Part shown: positions 23,301 through 35,924 of the stretch, piece by piece
Numbering within the stretch: the first letter of the stretch is position 1
How the letters are laid out: every line of letters begins with the position of its first letter
Origin: Benincasa hispida
Taxonomy: Eukaryota > Streptophyta > Magnoliopsida > Cucurbitales > Cucurbitaceae
NCBI RefSeq assembly: GCF_009727055.1
Contig: NC_052359.1
Location: 17,521,176 to 17,585,175, forward strand
Direction: 5' to 3'
Length of the DNA stretch: 64,000 nucleotides
The notes under the pieces: model-generated
Seen by the model: only the letters and a program-made list of their open reading frames with translations
What the model was told of the DNA's origin: nothing
Databases searched by the model: none
Program-made: the position numbers and the translations under genes

Positions 23301-25312
23301 TTATGTCCAGGGTGGCTTTTCTCTCTTTTCTTTGTCTTCAAGGGTCTTTATTGCCTTAATTCGAAGCTTTTCCCCATGAATCCTCATTACAATTTCCCCC
23401 TTGTGCACATCAATTTGAGCATGACCAGTTGAATGGAATGGTCGTCCCAATATGATGGCCGCATCTTCTTCTCCTTTATAATCCAAAATGAGGAAGTCTG
23501 CCGGCAAGATGAATTTATCAATTGAGATTGCGGCATTTTTCAACTCTTCTTCAGGATGTATTCGAGATCTGTTCACGAGCAGGAGAGTTTCCTTTGTGGG
23601 CATAAGTGGGTCGACATTCAATTATTTGAAGATTAATAGCGGCATTATGTTTATACTTGCCCCAAGATTGTATAGCCCTTGGGCACTAAAGGTCCCTCCT
23701 ATAGAGGATGGGATCGTGAAGATTCCCGGTTCACCCATTTTAGGTGGGATCATAGCATTTTGCATTGCAGTCACTATTGCGATGTTTTCCTCCTCACCTT
23801 GTTCCTCTTTCAGTCTTTGCGGAGTCACTAGTGGTTGAGCTTCTTCGGGTTCAAAATCCAGAGGCATAAGGTGAACACAACTTCAGGGTCTGTTTTCTCG
23901 GACTTCTCCAAACTGTAGGTCAGCGGGTCTTCGGTTATTACCGGATTCAAGTTGGTCGCAATGCGCTTCTCCCCCATTTTCGCAGTCGTGCTATCACTTA
24001 GCGAGGAAACTACTAAGCACTGTTCCTTTCCATTACCCCTAGCATTACGAGGGAGCTCAGTTGAGCTCGGCAATTCCCCTTGCGGTCGAATTTTTAGCTC
24101 ACTCGCAATCTGGCCCATTTGCAATTCAAGATTGCGGATGGACGCGGCCTGAACTTGAAGCTCCATCTCGTTTTTCTCTATATATTGCTTCAGTAGGCTC
24201 TCCAAAGAAGAGGATTGCGGTGGTTGTTGTGAGCTGCTTGCTTGATTTTGTGCTGGACCGTTGTTGCGTTGAAAGAATCCTGGTGGCCCTTCTTTTTGCG
24301 CCATAGGTTTAAAATTTTGTTGTTGATTCTTCCAAGCAAAATTGGAGCGGTTTCTCCACCCGGGGTTGTATGTATTGGAAAAGGAATTCTATCTCATGAA
24401 GCATACCGACTGTGGGTTTGTTGGGCATTCCTCCATCGGGTGAGCATCACCGCAAAGGACACAACTTGCGTTCGTCTGCGTAATTGCACTAACCTGCCCC
24501 TTCTTCGCTCCCGTATTATTAATTGCCATGCCTTGTATTAAACTCATCATCACAGTCATTTGATTTTGTAGGGATGCGATTGCCCCATTGTTTGCGTTAT
24601 TTTCTTTGATCCTTGATCTCTGATCGCTTTCCCGCCAATCTTCATGATTTTTGGAAATGCGATCAAGTATGCTCTTAACCTCCTCATAAGTTCTGTCTAG
24701 CAGACCACCAATGGCTACCGCATTGGCAGCGGTCTGTGAAGTGTGATTCAATCCTTGGTAGAAAATCTCCATTTGCAGGCAATTTGATAAGCCATTGTGT
24801 GGACAGTCTCTTACCAACCGCTTGAACCTTGCCCAAGCATCGCTAGCAATTCGTCATCTTTTTTTTCAAAATTAGTTATCAATTTTCTTCTCCTAGCATT
24901 CTCAGTTGGTGGAAAGTACTTCTTCATAAAAAATTTCACCACCTGTTCCCACGAAGTTATCTCTTCTGATTCGAGAGAGTATGCCCAATTCCTCGCCTGA
25001 TGACACAAAGAAAAAAGAAACAGAGTTAGTCGAACTTCCTCAGTTGAGATATTTAGGAACATAATAGTGTTGCAAATTTCTATGAAGCTCCGGAGGTGGG
25101 CGTGTGGGTCTTTGCCACGCCTTCCTCTAACTCTCTCGAGATTCATTTCAAACCTCGATCCATCTAACACCAGCCTCATGATTCCTGGAGAGAAATCATA
25201 GAGGTTCGGTGACGTAGTCCCGAATGGGTCTATTGCGATCATTCACCAAAAGGATGGGGTTGGCCATTATATTGTCCGCATTAGCGGCCCTTTCTGTCGA
25301 TTGCTCTGCCAT
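23301..25312 (-). pseudogene. Element 3 gag-protease, broken; ends after the protease
   Basis: The start MAEQS is at 25312-25310. Pieces in order: Gag core 25242-24811 (GKDPHAHLRSFIEICNT, WEQVVKFFMKKYFPPTENARRRKLI), 24817-24389 with the zinc knuckle CVLCGDAHPMEEC, 24304-23828 (RNLELQMGQIASELK), and protease 23867-23301 with NLGASINIMPL in place of DLGAS, so the catalytic Asp is lost, followed by IILGRPFHSTGHAQIDVHKGE. The protein ends KREKPPWT and a TAA at 23303-23301. Element 5 ends PWT-TAA at the equivalent place, so this is the real C-terminus of a Gag-protease protein rather than a random truncation. Three frameshifts break it. Confidence 0.85.
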
Positions 25313-25456
25313 TCTTGGTGTTTCTTCTTGTTATTGTTGGCAGTCTCTCAATCTTCTCCTAAAACTCCTCTCAATCTCCGGGTCATAATTCGCCAAAGAT
25401 TGAGAATCCTACAAGAAATCAACAAAAACTACCGTTAACAAACTATTTTGCCGAAG

Positions 25457-25474
25457 TCCCAGGCAACAACATCA
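25457..25474 (-). other. Primer binding site of element 3
   Basis: The - strand reads TGATGTTGTTGCCTGGGA, a tRNA-Asp complement with several transition changes. Confidence 0.75.
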
Positions 25475-25481
25475 AAAACTA

Positions 25482-27141
25482 GATGCGTTATTTTATTAAG
25501 TGGAATATGGATGATATGCGTTGATGGAATTATGTTGTGCATTCAACTTTCCCTAGTAGAATTCAAGTGTAAATTCCCTAGAGTTTCCTGCTAAGTCTAG
25601 GGTCAATCACAGCGACTTGTGAAAATAGTTTGCGTTGATAAATTTCTTATGAAAACTTTGTGGTAACCAGTAAAAATAAAGAAGGTGTTGGTTGGTTTGA
25701 TTATGTTGATTGAAAATAAATAAAATGCCGCAGAGTTTGAAAAGAGTTGGTAAACGGAAAATGCGATGAATATGCGGTGAACGGCTTGAGAAAGGTTTCG
25801 GCTAACACTCCCTAGAATGCGTTCATACTTGCGATCATGCAACATGCATACAACAGTAAACCACCTCTCAGCGCAAATACCACGGCTTCTAAGGCGAGAA
25901 TGCATGCGATAATTATGCGATAAGTCTACAGGGTTTACACATAAACCTCTATTCCTATTTATGTGATGACAAGATGACATCCACACAAATATGCGACCAC
26001 ATATTATCATTCTTATTCCTAGGATGCATGCGATGCAAGTTGACAAACAGAGCTTATCTCTAAGTCCCTATCTCTTTCTTATGTCGATCTAATCTTGCTC
26101 TCTCAAGTCTAGATTCTAACCTAACTCTCTCGAGTCATTAGGTTCTTTCTTTAGACTCTCTCTCGAGTAGTTTTAAAGGGGTGTTGGGCACAACATAAAA
26201 AAGACAATCGCAAGTAGTGAACTTCCTAGTTCATGTTAGCCTAGTTCTTCTCAACCCATTCAACTAACTTAGCTACTCATGTGTATTATAAGAGTGAGCA
26301 GATGTAGAAATAGAACTTCCATTGAATAAATATGAAGATGAAGTACAAATATCAATGCAAGTAAAGTAAAGAGCCTGGTCGCAATTTCTTGCTATCAGGC
26401 GATTACACTATTCTACTCGTGCTCTAAAGATATTTCTCGCTCTCGCAAGAGTCGTCCTGTTCTCTGCCCTTATGCCCCAAGGTTCTCTCTCTAGTTGCCC
26501 TGGGAGATCTCCGGTGTCACCGCTCTTATCTTGCTCCACCTTAAAAATGAAAAGAAAACTATGAACTGAATGTAAGGCGATCTATCGATTAACTTGTTCA
26601 ACCCCTTTCTGAAGAATGCACTTGGTATTTATAGAGCATCCATGGTGAAAGGCGGCTTCTCTCTCCTGGTTGTACATATGGGACAGCTTTAATTTCTGAC
26701 TGATGCGCCGAATGATTGTGACCGATAAAGCTAATTGTACTTTGAGACCGTTATCGGCTATCAACTTAATTTGGATCCGACTGTCATCAGCTTTCTGTCC
26801 CATCGCTCTTAATTTACCTTTCACCAGATGCGCCCACCATGTTGCGCTAACCAAGTTGCGGTGATTCTTCTTGGGCGAATGTTTGCGAGCGCAATCAATG
26901 CAAAGTCTTGCGGGGAAGTTGCGCTCGACTGATGAATTCCTATGATCGCAATCTTTGCACTGCGTTAACGCATATTCTGCACAAAAAATACAAAAATCAA
27001 TAGTTCCAATGCGCTGACGCATGCGACCGTAATATTATAGATTTTATGCTTAATGGACGCAATTTATCATTTTTCATCAACACAATCCAACATTGTTTAA
27101 TAACTTAGCACTATGATAACGTGCATTTCTGCCCGTTATCA
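25482..27141 (-). repeat. 5' LTR of element 3 (family B)
   Basis: Pairs with 20328-21966. It starts on the - strand with TGATAACG...CGTTATCA (27141-27114), an 8-bp inverted repeat. TATA box complement at 26626-26633. Followed on the right by the ATATG duplication. Confidence 0.9.
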
Positions 27142-27146
27142 ATATG

Positions 27147-28392
27147 CGACAGACTCTATCTTTGATCTTATTGCTATTTTAAGTTTAAAAAGTTGGATGG
27201 TGATTGACTTTGATTTCTTAAGGTGGTGGAATTAAATGCAAAGCGATAGAACAGTGGTGTTGTAACGAATATGCGATAAAGGCTTAAGAAGAGGTTTTGC
27301 TAACATTTCTTAAGATATTCTACAAGTCATGCAATCATGTTATACACAAATATTAAGCACTATGTTTCTCAATGCATATGGACACATTTCCTATGTCTAA
27401 GATGCATGCGATGTGTCAGGAATGTAGCAGATAGAACTTATTTCTAAGTCTCCTCTACTCTTGCTTATGAGATCTAATATGACTCTTTCAAGCCTAGATT
27501 CTATGTCTTTAGACTACTCTTTCAAGTACTCAAAGAGATGAATGAAGCATACATAAGATAAGATGATCGCATGAGGTGCATAACTTAAGTCATGCTAGCT
27601 AAGTACTTCTCAACCCATTTACAAATTTAGCTACTCATATATTCTGTGAAAAGAATGAACATAGATTGAAATGTAATTTCTATTCTTGCAAATAAAATGC
27701 TCGAGTACAAAACAATAAATGATGTAAGTGTTAAGCCAGGTAAGTAGTGTCTTGCTTCTTCTGGCGTTTACACAGCTTTTAGCACTCCAATTCTTTTCTA
27801 ATTTGTAAACCCTTGCCCTCACTATGGTTAGGAGTGGGTTGGTGTCTCTCTTCCATGTTGTTTCTACAGTCTCTCGACCTCTCGAAATTAATTCGCACCT
27901 AGTTTCATAGCATTGAATGGTATTTATAGACTTCCAAAAAAAAAAAAAAGTTATTCATCTCACTAATGATTGTGTAGATGGGGAACATTAATTTTCATAC
28001 CCTGTCACGCCATCTAATGGTCACTGAAGGTTCAATGGATTTGCAACGGTATGGTCTTCAACGGCCACAAGTTGAATTTCTAATTTGATCGCTATCGGCT
28101 TCATGTCCCATCACGTTTTATCACATTAGGTCATTGCCTTTATGTAAGGTCATCGCGCGTTCTTCTTTGAAGTACCATTGGATCGCCAACTCATGAGATT
28201 GTGCTATTTCCTTGTTCCTACACAAAAATACAAGATTAATTCAGTTTAATTGCTTTTATGTGATGAGAGTTAGCGATCGCGATTTTACTTTTAGTCTTTT
28301 ACGTTCAATCGTAATATTTCCTATTTACTATTGCCTTCTCTCATTGTTTTAATAATTTGAGCTTTAATAACTTGTATTTCTACAAGTTATCA
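27147..28392 (-). repeat. 5' LTR of element 2 (family C), outer part
   Basis: Continuation of 20189-20327 after element 3. It ends at 28392 with the hairpin ATAACTTGT/ACAAGTTAT (28367-28390), identical to family A. TATA box complement at 27921-27928. A 13-base A run lies near 27940. Confidence 0.8.
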
Positions 28393-29843
28393 CAAATAAT
28401 TGTAGTTTCTTCGCTTCTTCCGCAACCTTCATGTCAAAACTGAGCTTTTTTGTAGCTCATAATGCTTTGTGTTCAAGCTCCAACAGTAAGTGGCATGCTT
28501 TGCCAAAGACGAGAGCGTATGGGGACATCTTTATGTGAGTTTTATATGCAGAGTGATACGCCCATCACGAATCATGAGTCTTTGAGCCCAATCTTTTCTT
28601 GTCAGATTAACCACTTTCTCTGAAACTATCTTGATTTCCTTATTTGATACCTCTGCCTGGCGATTGGTCTGGGGGTGGTATGCTATTGCCATTTTATGAT
28701 GCATGTTATATTTGACTAGAATCTTATTAAAGATGCGATTGATAAAATTTGTACCTTCTCGCTTATAATGGCACGTGGAGTGCCAAAGCGAGTGAAGATA
28801 TTTTTCTGCAAGAATGTTGATACTGTGATCGAATCGTTCGAGGCACAGGAAATCACCTCCACCCATTTTGATACATAGTCAATAACTAGTGGGATGTAGT
28901 TGTGGCCATTACACGATGGAAATGGCCCATGAAATAAATTCCTTAGACGTCAAATAGTTCCTCTAAGATTATATTCATTGGCATTTCGTTTTTTTTAGAA
29001 ATGTTCCTGGTGCGTTTACACCTATCACATTTTATGACATAGTCGCATGCATCCTTGAATAAGGTAGGCGAGTAGTATCCACTTTTGAAGACCTTTGCAG
29101 CAGTGCGCTGACTTCCAAAGTGTCCACTATAAGGCGATTCGTGGCATTGATAGAGAATGCGATGAAATGCCATCTCAGGAACACATTGTTCAAGGATATG
29201 GTCAGATCCCTTGTTATACAGGTTGGGCTAATCCCAATAATAGGATTTACAATCATGCATAAGCCTTTTCTTTTGTTGAAAGGTATAATCTTTTGGGAAT
29301 TGCTTGTAAACAAGAAAGTTAACAATGTTTGCATTCCAAGGAAAGTATTCATCAATTTTCAACAACAGTTCATCAAGGACTAGTTCTTTCTTCAACTTTT
29401 CAAATGCATTCAAACAATTATTGTCAAAATAAAAACTTTGATCCCCCTCCAGCAGAATACTTAGTGGCCTAGCAATTTTTTAGAAGACCTTGACAAATCT
29501 GCGATAAAAACTGGCATGTCCTAAAAAGTTTCTCAAAGACTTCACATTCGTTGAGGGAGGCAGCTTCTCAATGGCCTCAATCTTCGCTTGATCAACATCT
29601 AGGCCAGTTTTAGAAACCTTGTGGCCAAGAACAATTCCATCAGTCACCATGAAATGACATTTTTCCCAATTCAAAACCAAATTTGTGTCTCCACACCTTT
29701 TTAAGATTTTCTCTAGATTCTCCAAGCATACTTCATATGTCTTTCCGTAGACTGAAAAATCGTCCATAAATATCTCTACAGAATCTTCAAGATAATTCGA
29801 GAAGATGGCCATCATGAACCTTTGAAATGTGCTAGGTGCATTG
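28393..29843 (-). pseudogene. Element 4: Athila-like pol fragment, RNase H deleted
   Basis: Read from 29843 downward: reverse transcriptase from STFQRFMMAIFSNYLEDSVEIFMDDFSVYG through FLGHASFYRRF, a TAG stop near 29480, then LNAFEKLKKELV near 29400. The next residues (LDELLLKIDEYFPWNANIVNFLVYKQFP) are the start of the integrase-side linker, so the whole RNase H domain is missing in frame. Integrase follows: zinc region 29173-28943 (CHESPYSGHFGSQRTAAKVFKSGYY, CDRCKR) and part of the core (28866-28531) with HPQTNRQAEVSNKEIK, which holds the catalytic Glu. It is cut at 28392 by the LTR of element 2 and at 29844 by the LTR of element 5. No LTR of its own is visible. Confidence 0.85.
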
Positions 29844-31522
29844 TGATGCATTATTTTATGCGATGAAATAATAGTAGGGATTGCGTTGACGGAAAATGCG
29901 TTGTGCAAACAGGTTTTCTCAATAAGATCCAAGTATAAATCTTGTTGAGTTTCCTGGTAAGCCCAGGGTCGAACTCAGGGACTAAGGAAAACACTATGCG
30001 GTAGTAAATTTTAGATCACTTTGCGGTAACAATAAATCAAGAGTTGGTTGGTTTGTTGTTTACAGTATAAAAAGTATGCGGCAGATTTGAGAAAAGAGTA
30101 ATTACGCGGAAGATACATTGAGTATGTAGAGGAACGGGTTGAGAAGGTCTTTATCTAGCATTTCCCGAGAATGTGTTCAAGCTATGCAATCATGCTACAC
30201 TCATGCGACCGCAACTCATTTTCCAATGCAAATGCGATGACTCCTAATTTTAGGACTCATGCGATGAATGCGATAATGTCTATAGAACTTATTTCTAAGT
30301 CTTTACTTCTTGCCTATGCGATGACGATGCATGCAAGGACAAGGCGACCGCATACAATCATAACCCATCTCTAGGGTGCATGCGATGCGTTAATAGCAAA
30401 CAGAGCTTATTCCTAAGCTTCTATCTCTTGATTATACAATTCTAATCTGACTTTCCCGAGCCTAGATTCTAATATGACTTTCCTAAGCCTAGATTTTATC
30501 CTTAGACTACCCTCTCGAGTATCCTTAATGGACAAATAACACATACATAATACAAGAGAATCACATAGAATGAAGATCCCAAGTTATGCTAGCTAAGTGC
30601 TTCTCAACCCATTCGACAGATTTAGCTACTCATGCGTAATGTACAGAGAGTGGACAGATATAAAGATGCAAATTCCATTTTTATAAATAAGTTCAAATTA
30701 AAAATGACAATGGAAATAAGGGTAGAGAGCCTTGTAGCAATTACTTGTTTCCCAAGGCTTTTACACTGTGTTCTCTATTTTAAACAAAGGTTGTTCTTGC
30801 TTCCGCAAGAGTTGGCCATTTCTCTACTTTTGACGCTCCCCGACACTCTTCCGAGTTCATTGTGACGATCTCTTAGTGTAATTTCCTCTCTCTCACTTCC
30901 ACCTTCTAATTATATAAACTAAGAACAAGGCTAACTAACTAAACGAACTGGCTGCCCTGGCTGAACTTCTGAACTGAAGGTGGTCTTTGGTATTTATAGA
31001 GCTTTGGGGGGAAAGGCTTCTTCTCTCTTATGATTGCACTGATGTGATGGCATTAAATCTCTATCTGATGCACCGAATATTTGTCAACGAAAAGTTGATT
31101 GTACTTGCTACAGTAGGTCGTTAACGACTTGTTAACTTAATTCGCAATCGATCATCATCAGCTTTCTATCCCATCGTGATTTATTATGCTTTTCACCCAG
31201 ATGCGCCCAACATGATTCGCCGACTCTATGCGGCAACCTTCTTGAGCAGATAATCGTGGGCGCAAATGATCGCATAGCCTTGCGTTAACGCAATCTCTTA
31301 ATGCGCTCGGACGTTAATTTCTTTGGATTGCATTTACACCTTATGTCAACGCATTTTCTACACAAAAATACATAAGTTAGCTATTTTAATGTGATTGATG
31401 CATGCAATCGAAATGTTGTGAACTTAATGCTTTTGGATGCAATATTGTATGTTTTTATCATCGCAATCCTGCATTGTTTTGTAACTTTGCGCTATAATAA
31501 CATGCATTTATGCCCGTTATCA
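29844..31522 (-). repeat. 3' LTR of element 5 (family D)
   Basis: Its inner edge is the polypurine tract at 31523. The other edge reads TGATGCATTATTTTATG inside the reverse transcriptase of element 4. TATA box complement at 30991-30998. Its partner starts at 38636. Confidence 0.85.
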
Positions 31523-31535
31523 CACCCCCAAATTT
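31523..31535 (-). other. Polypurine tract of element 5
   Basis: The - strand reads AAATTTGGGGGTG, identical to element 7. Confidence 0.8.
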
Positions 31536-32892
31536 AAACAATGCTTGTCCTCATGCATAAGCTAAAGATTTTCTTTAAAAAGTCGACCACCTTCTCTTTC
31601 CTATATTCCTCAAGGATGCCTTATTCAAATTCTATACACCAAAATCTCCTTAATGCTTATCGAGGTCTCTTCTTTAAAAAATTTCTAAAACTTAGGGACC
31701 ACAAGTTTAACCTTCAAAAAGACTTTACTAGATTCCAGGGCATCACATGATTTATTTCATAAAAACATTTTCACTAGGGTATTTTCAAATGATTTTTATC
31801 CTTGCATTTTTAGACTTTTTTTCTTTTTGTTTTTATTTTTTATTTTTATGACCTTGCGCCGATCCAAGTGCCTAGCCTTCGTTTTGGCTTGCTCCCACGT
31901 GTGTCATGCAGACATCCAACTACGAGCAAGGCACTCTTTCTCAGTCTAAACTCATGCCTATTTAGCAGCAGAGTTGCAATCATTTTATTTATGCGTTGAT
32001 CACAATTCCTACCTTCGTTTTGGCTTGCCCCCACGGATATCATGCGGACATTCAACTATGAGTAGGATCCGATCGCAATGTTAAGATTGTTTTCTTTTTT
32101 TTTTTTTTGTAAACTAAAAATAGCAAGGTCGAAAATGAATACTGCACCCCCAAATTTAAAATGTGGCACTGTCCTCATTGCTAAAAGATTGAAAGAAATC
32201 ATGCGATGCTCTTAAGAAGTTTCGTATATGGTCAGTTTGAAAGAAAACTATCAGACCACTAACTTAAAAAATATTTCATGAGGTGACTGTCCTAAAATTA
32301 AGTTGACTCTAGTGTATACGAAAAAATAGAAGCATGCGTTTCATCATTGAAATCATAATTGGCAAAGAGAAATAATGCGGTGACTTACAAAATTAATCAA
32401 TATCAAATGATTGCGCCAACCAAAGAGGATGCGGTGATAAAATTTTCAAAATTAAAATGCGATGCAATAGTGCAAAATTTGGAATAAAGTCAAGGAAAGA
32501 TACAACCCCCAAATTTGTGTCATCGCCCGCATTATTTGTGGATGCATCCTACTTTTTGGTGATCTGCTTTCTTTTTATTGCGATGATGAAATAAAGTAGT
32601 TTCGTCTGTTGTGTAGTGCCTCTGCAATCGTTCACCTCGATCGATGCAAAGAAAACATTGAGAGGATGAAATAGTAATAAAAAAACAGAGTTAACAAAAT
32701 CGTTTACTACGATAGTTCAACACGATCGCATTCTCCCTTTTTTTTTTTGATAAAAATCCAATAACAAATAAAAGCAAGGTAATGAAAGTTCATGAAGCAT
32801 TGATATAAAAAAAAGGATATTCAAAAGGATTGTGTCCCTGATGAGTTGAGTCGCATAGTAACGTAGGGACTGCTTATTTCAGTCTGGACTTT
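31536..32892 (-). other. Element 5 3' untranslated region with paired motif
   Basis: No supported gene. The conserved motif pair lies at 31875-31924 and 32012-32060. T runs at 31810-31840 and 32093-32108. Confidence 0.75.
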
Positions 32893-34722
32893 TTACGTCC
32901 ACGGCAGCATTCTCTTCTTTTCTCGGTCTTCTGGAATTTTGATTGCCTTAATCCAGAGCTTTTCCCCATTAAGGTTCATCACGATCTCCCCTTTGTGCAC
33001 ATTAATTTTCACGCGATCGGTCGAGACGAATGGTCACCCCAATATGATGGACGCATCTTCGTCCGTTTTATAATCCAAAATCATGAAGTCTACTGGCAGA
33101 ATGAATTTGTCAATTGTGATTGTGGCATCTTTCAACTCTCCCTCGAGATGTATTCGGGATCTGTCCGCAAGTAGAAGAGTCTCCGGTGTGGGCGTGAGTT
33201 TGCCTATATTCAATCATTTGAAGATTGATAACGACATTATGTTTATACTTGTCCCAAGATCGCATAGTGCTTGACCAAGGTCGACCCCTCCAATTGAGCA
33301 TGGTATCGTGAAGATTCCTGGGTCGCACATTGGTGAGATCATTGTATTTTGCGTTACTGCCATTGTAGCGATCTTTTCATCATCATTTTGTTTCTTTTTC
33401 AATCTTTGCGGAAATGGTGGTTGCTAGACTTCTTCTATCTTGTATTCTAAAGGCTTAAAGGTGGACGCAACTTCTGGGTTTATCTTCTCGGGCTCTTCTG
33501 AATCATATGTCAATGGGTCCTCGGTTGTTACCGCATTCAAGTTGGTCGTGATGGGTTCCTTTGCTACTTCCGCTATCATGATTTCGCTCAGCATAGAGAC
33601 TGCTAAGCATTGTTCCTTTCCCGTACTCCCAGAGTTGCGAAGGAGTTCAATTGAGCTCAGCAACGCTCCTTGCGGTCTATTTTTGAGTTCGCCCACAATC
33701 TGTCCCATTTGAATTTCAAGATTGCGGATGGACGTTGCTTGATTCTGAAGCACTGATTCATTCTTTTCAATATATTGCTTCAGCAAACTCTCCAAGGATG
33801 AAGATTGCGGCACTTGCGAACTTCTGTCATGATTATGCGTTTGATCATTGGTTCGCGGGAAAAATCCAGGTGGCCCTTTTTTTTACGCCACTGGATGAAA
33901 GCTTTGTTGTTGATTTTTCCACGCGAAATTGGGATGGTTTCTCCACCTGGGGTTGTACATGTCGGAATAAGGGTTATTCTTTATAAAGCATATTGACTGC
34001 AGATTTCCTGGGCATTCTTCCATCAGGTGTGCTTCTCCACATATTACATAACTTGCGATCGTTTGAGCAATTGCGTTGACCTGCCCTTTTTGCGTCCCTG
34101 TACTATTAATTACTATTCCTTGTATCAAACTCATCATCGCAGTCATTTGGTTCTGAAGGGATGCGATGGCCCCATTGTTCGCGTCACTATTTTTAATTTT
34201 TAGAAATGCGATCAAGGATATTCTTGGCCTTCTCATAAGTTTTATCCAGCAATCTTCCAGTTGCTACGGCATTGGTAGCCGTCTGCGATGCGGGATTTAA
34301 TCCTTGGTAGAAAATCTCCATTTGCAAACAATCTGGTAAGCCGTTATGCGAGCAATCTCTTACTAGCCTCTTAAACCTCGCCAAGGCATCACTGAGCGAT
34401 TCGTCAATATCCTGATCAAAATTAGTGATCAACTTCCTTCTTCTGGCATTCTCTGTCGGAGGGAAGTATTTCTTCATGAATATTTCCACTACTTGTTCCA
34501 TGATGTTATCTCCCCTGGTTCGAGAGAATAAGCCCATTTTCATGCCTAATCACACAACGAAAATGGAAACAAAGTTAGTCGAACCTCCTCAGTGGAGATG
34601 TTAGAGAACACAAAAGTGTTGTAGATCTTGATGAAACTCCGGAGGTGGGCATGCAAATCCTCGCCATGCCTACCACCAAAGTGCGGGACTCATGATTCTT
34701 GGGGAGAAATCGTAGAGGATGG
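32893..34722 (-). pseudogene. Element 5 gag-protease, main part, broken
   Basis: From 34722: YDFSPRIM, Gag core (EDLHAHLRSFIKIYNTF, then 34543-34193 with FMKKYFPPTENARRRKLITNFDQD, GLNPASQTATNAVATGRLLDKTYEKAKNILDRISKN), zinc knuckle YVICGEAHLMEEC with the first Cys changed to Tyr (34236-33883), C-terminal gag (33813-33424, IEKNESVLQNQATSIRNLEIQMGQIVGELKNRP) and protease (33402-32893) with DLGTSINIMSL as the active-site region. It ends PWT-TAA at 32895-32893 like element 3. Several frameshifts break it. Its first ~75 codons lie at 38369-38600, beyond the inserted block. Confidence 0.85.
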
Positions 34723-34992
34723 GCTGGGCAGAAATGCACATTATCATAGTGCTAAGTTCTTAAACAATGTTGGATTGTGTTGATGTGTTACTTTGCATCC
34801 ATTAAGCATCAATTTCGTAATATTGGGGTCGCATACGTTCAACGCATTAGAATAGTTGATCTTTGTATTTTTGTGCCGAATATGCGTTAATGCAATACAA
34901 GAATTGCGATCATAGGAAATTAGTGGTCGAGCGCAACTTCACTACAAGGCTTTGTGTTAATCGTGCTCGCAAACATTCGCTTGAGAAGGATT
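34723..34992 (+). repeat. LTR fragment (family B-like), 5' end
   Basis: Starts GGGCAGAAATGCACATTATCATAGTGC, close to the start of the LTR at 43828, and follows it to about position 245 of the family. It breaks into the gag of element 5 without a clear target duplication. The LTR resumes at 37683 with about 735 bp missing. Confidence 0.7.
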
Positions 34993-35118
34993 GCCATGTG
35001 TTGGACTAGGCATTTCCATGTGTTGGGCATAAGATCTTGGAGAGATTATTTGGGCCAAGGGAGAAGTGAAGTGGGGGTGACGCATGCCTTGGAGGTTAGA
35101 GCAACGCATTATGCTGAA

Positions 35119-35175
35119 TGGATGCGTTGGATGCGTTGGATGTGTTGGATGATGGATGTGTTGGATGCGTTGGTG
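35119..35175 (+). repeat. GGATGCGTT minisatellite in E1
   Basis: About six copies of a 9-base unit GGATGCGTT with variants. Related but irregular GATGCGTTGG words fill 35100-35600 and recur in E2 at 42405-42600, 43695-43827 and 55707-55800. Confidence 0.75.
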
Positions 35176-35916
35176 AAGGAAGAAAAATGGAAGGATGCGT
35201 TGAAGGGTGGCAGGCGGTTGAAGGATGGCAGCTGGGGATGAGGCATTGGGATGGCACAAGGGCTGGAAGGTGCCATGCATCGAGCAGGCTCGGCCAATCT
35301 GCCCAGCCATGCGTCGAAGTGGGCCATGTTGCCATGCCAAGCGATGCGTCGATGAAAGCTCCCATGCATCGAGCGGCCGAGCGAATGATGCGTCGATGGC
35401 AGCACCTATGCATCAAGCAGACGAGCAAGCCCTGTAGGCGATGCGAAGATGCCAAACTGTCGGCCAAGCGCCCATGCCATGCGACCCATGTGAGCCATGC
35501 GTTGATGCTAAGCCAATGCATTGGAGACGTGCGACCTTGCGATGCGTTGGAGGTCGGTGATGGCTTGCACGAGGGATGCATTGGACATAGGCTATGCGAT
35601 ATGCTAGGAGGAACGTATGGTGTTGGCTCTTGTGATGGTTAAAGGTTGCGATGGTGCTATGTTGGAAATTAAGGGAAACCAAGGGTTGCTATGCGTTGAG
35701 GACCTATTATGCATTCTAAGTACACTATGCGTTGATACCTTAGGCTAGTTGTATGCATTGAGAATCACCCTACTAAATGCATATTGAAGGGAATGAACGC
35801 ATAAGAAGGCTGAGCTCATAAGGAAGACATCATTCTAACATGTGGCTCGTTGAGGAGGAAACACTTGGACATGCAGCCAAGTGGGAGGTGTCGAATTTGG
35901 AGAATGTTTGGACGCC

Positions 35917-35924
35917 TATAAATA
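35917..35924 (+). promoter_or_regulatory. TATA box of E1
   Basis: TATAAATA in the context GACGCCTATAAATAGAGCC; E2 has the same at 56385-56392. This is the likely promoter of the family. Confidence 0.55.

Larger units (their letters stand above)
20328..27141 (-). mobile_element. Element 3: complete gag-protease-only Athila-like retrotransposon
   Basis: Two LTRs of about 1.64 kb (family B) bound a 3.5-kb interior with primer site, gag, protease, 3' untranslated region and polypurine tract. ATATG at 20323-20327 is repeated at 27142-27146, a perfect 5-bp target site duplication, so both ends are authentic. Reverse transcriptase, RNase H and integrase are absent with no scar visible: protease runs straight into the 3' region. 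Element 5 has the same junction. It must have been mobilised by another element, plausibly one like element 7. Confidence 0.9.
16847..28392 (-). mobile_element. Element 2: Athila-like retrotransposon, truncated and split by element 3
   Basis: Read on the - strand: 5' LTR (28392-27142 continuing 20327-20189), primer site, gag, protease and the start of reverse transcriptase, ending at 16847 against the copia LTR. The 5' LTR is split by element 3 with a perfect ATATG duplication. The rest of its pol and its 3' LTR are absent. Its LTR (family C) shares its terminal hairpin with family A. Confidence 0.85.

Noticed and set aside
20633..27022. Recurring frames of 60-147 codons in the LTRs (for example 25603-26046, 26582-27022, and copies at 43567 and 44930)
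   Set aside because: They recur because the LTR repeats; they span promoter and leader sequence and are not conserved in frame.
34954..35682. Overlapping long open frames on both strands, up to 174 codons
   Set aside because: Produced by the GATGCGTTGG repeats; Met/His/Cys-rich low-complexity translations with no domain.
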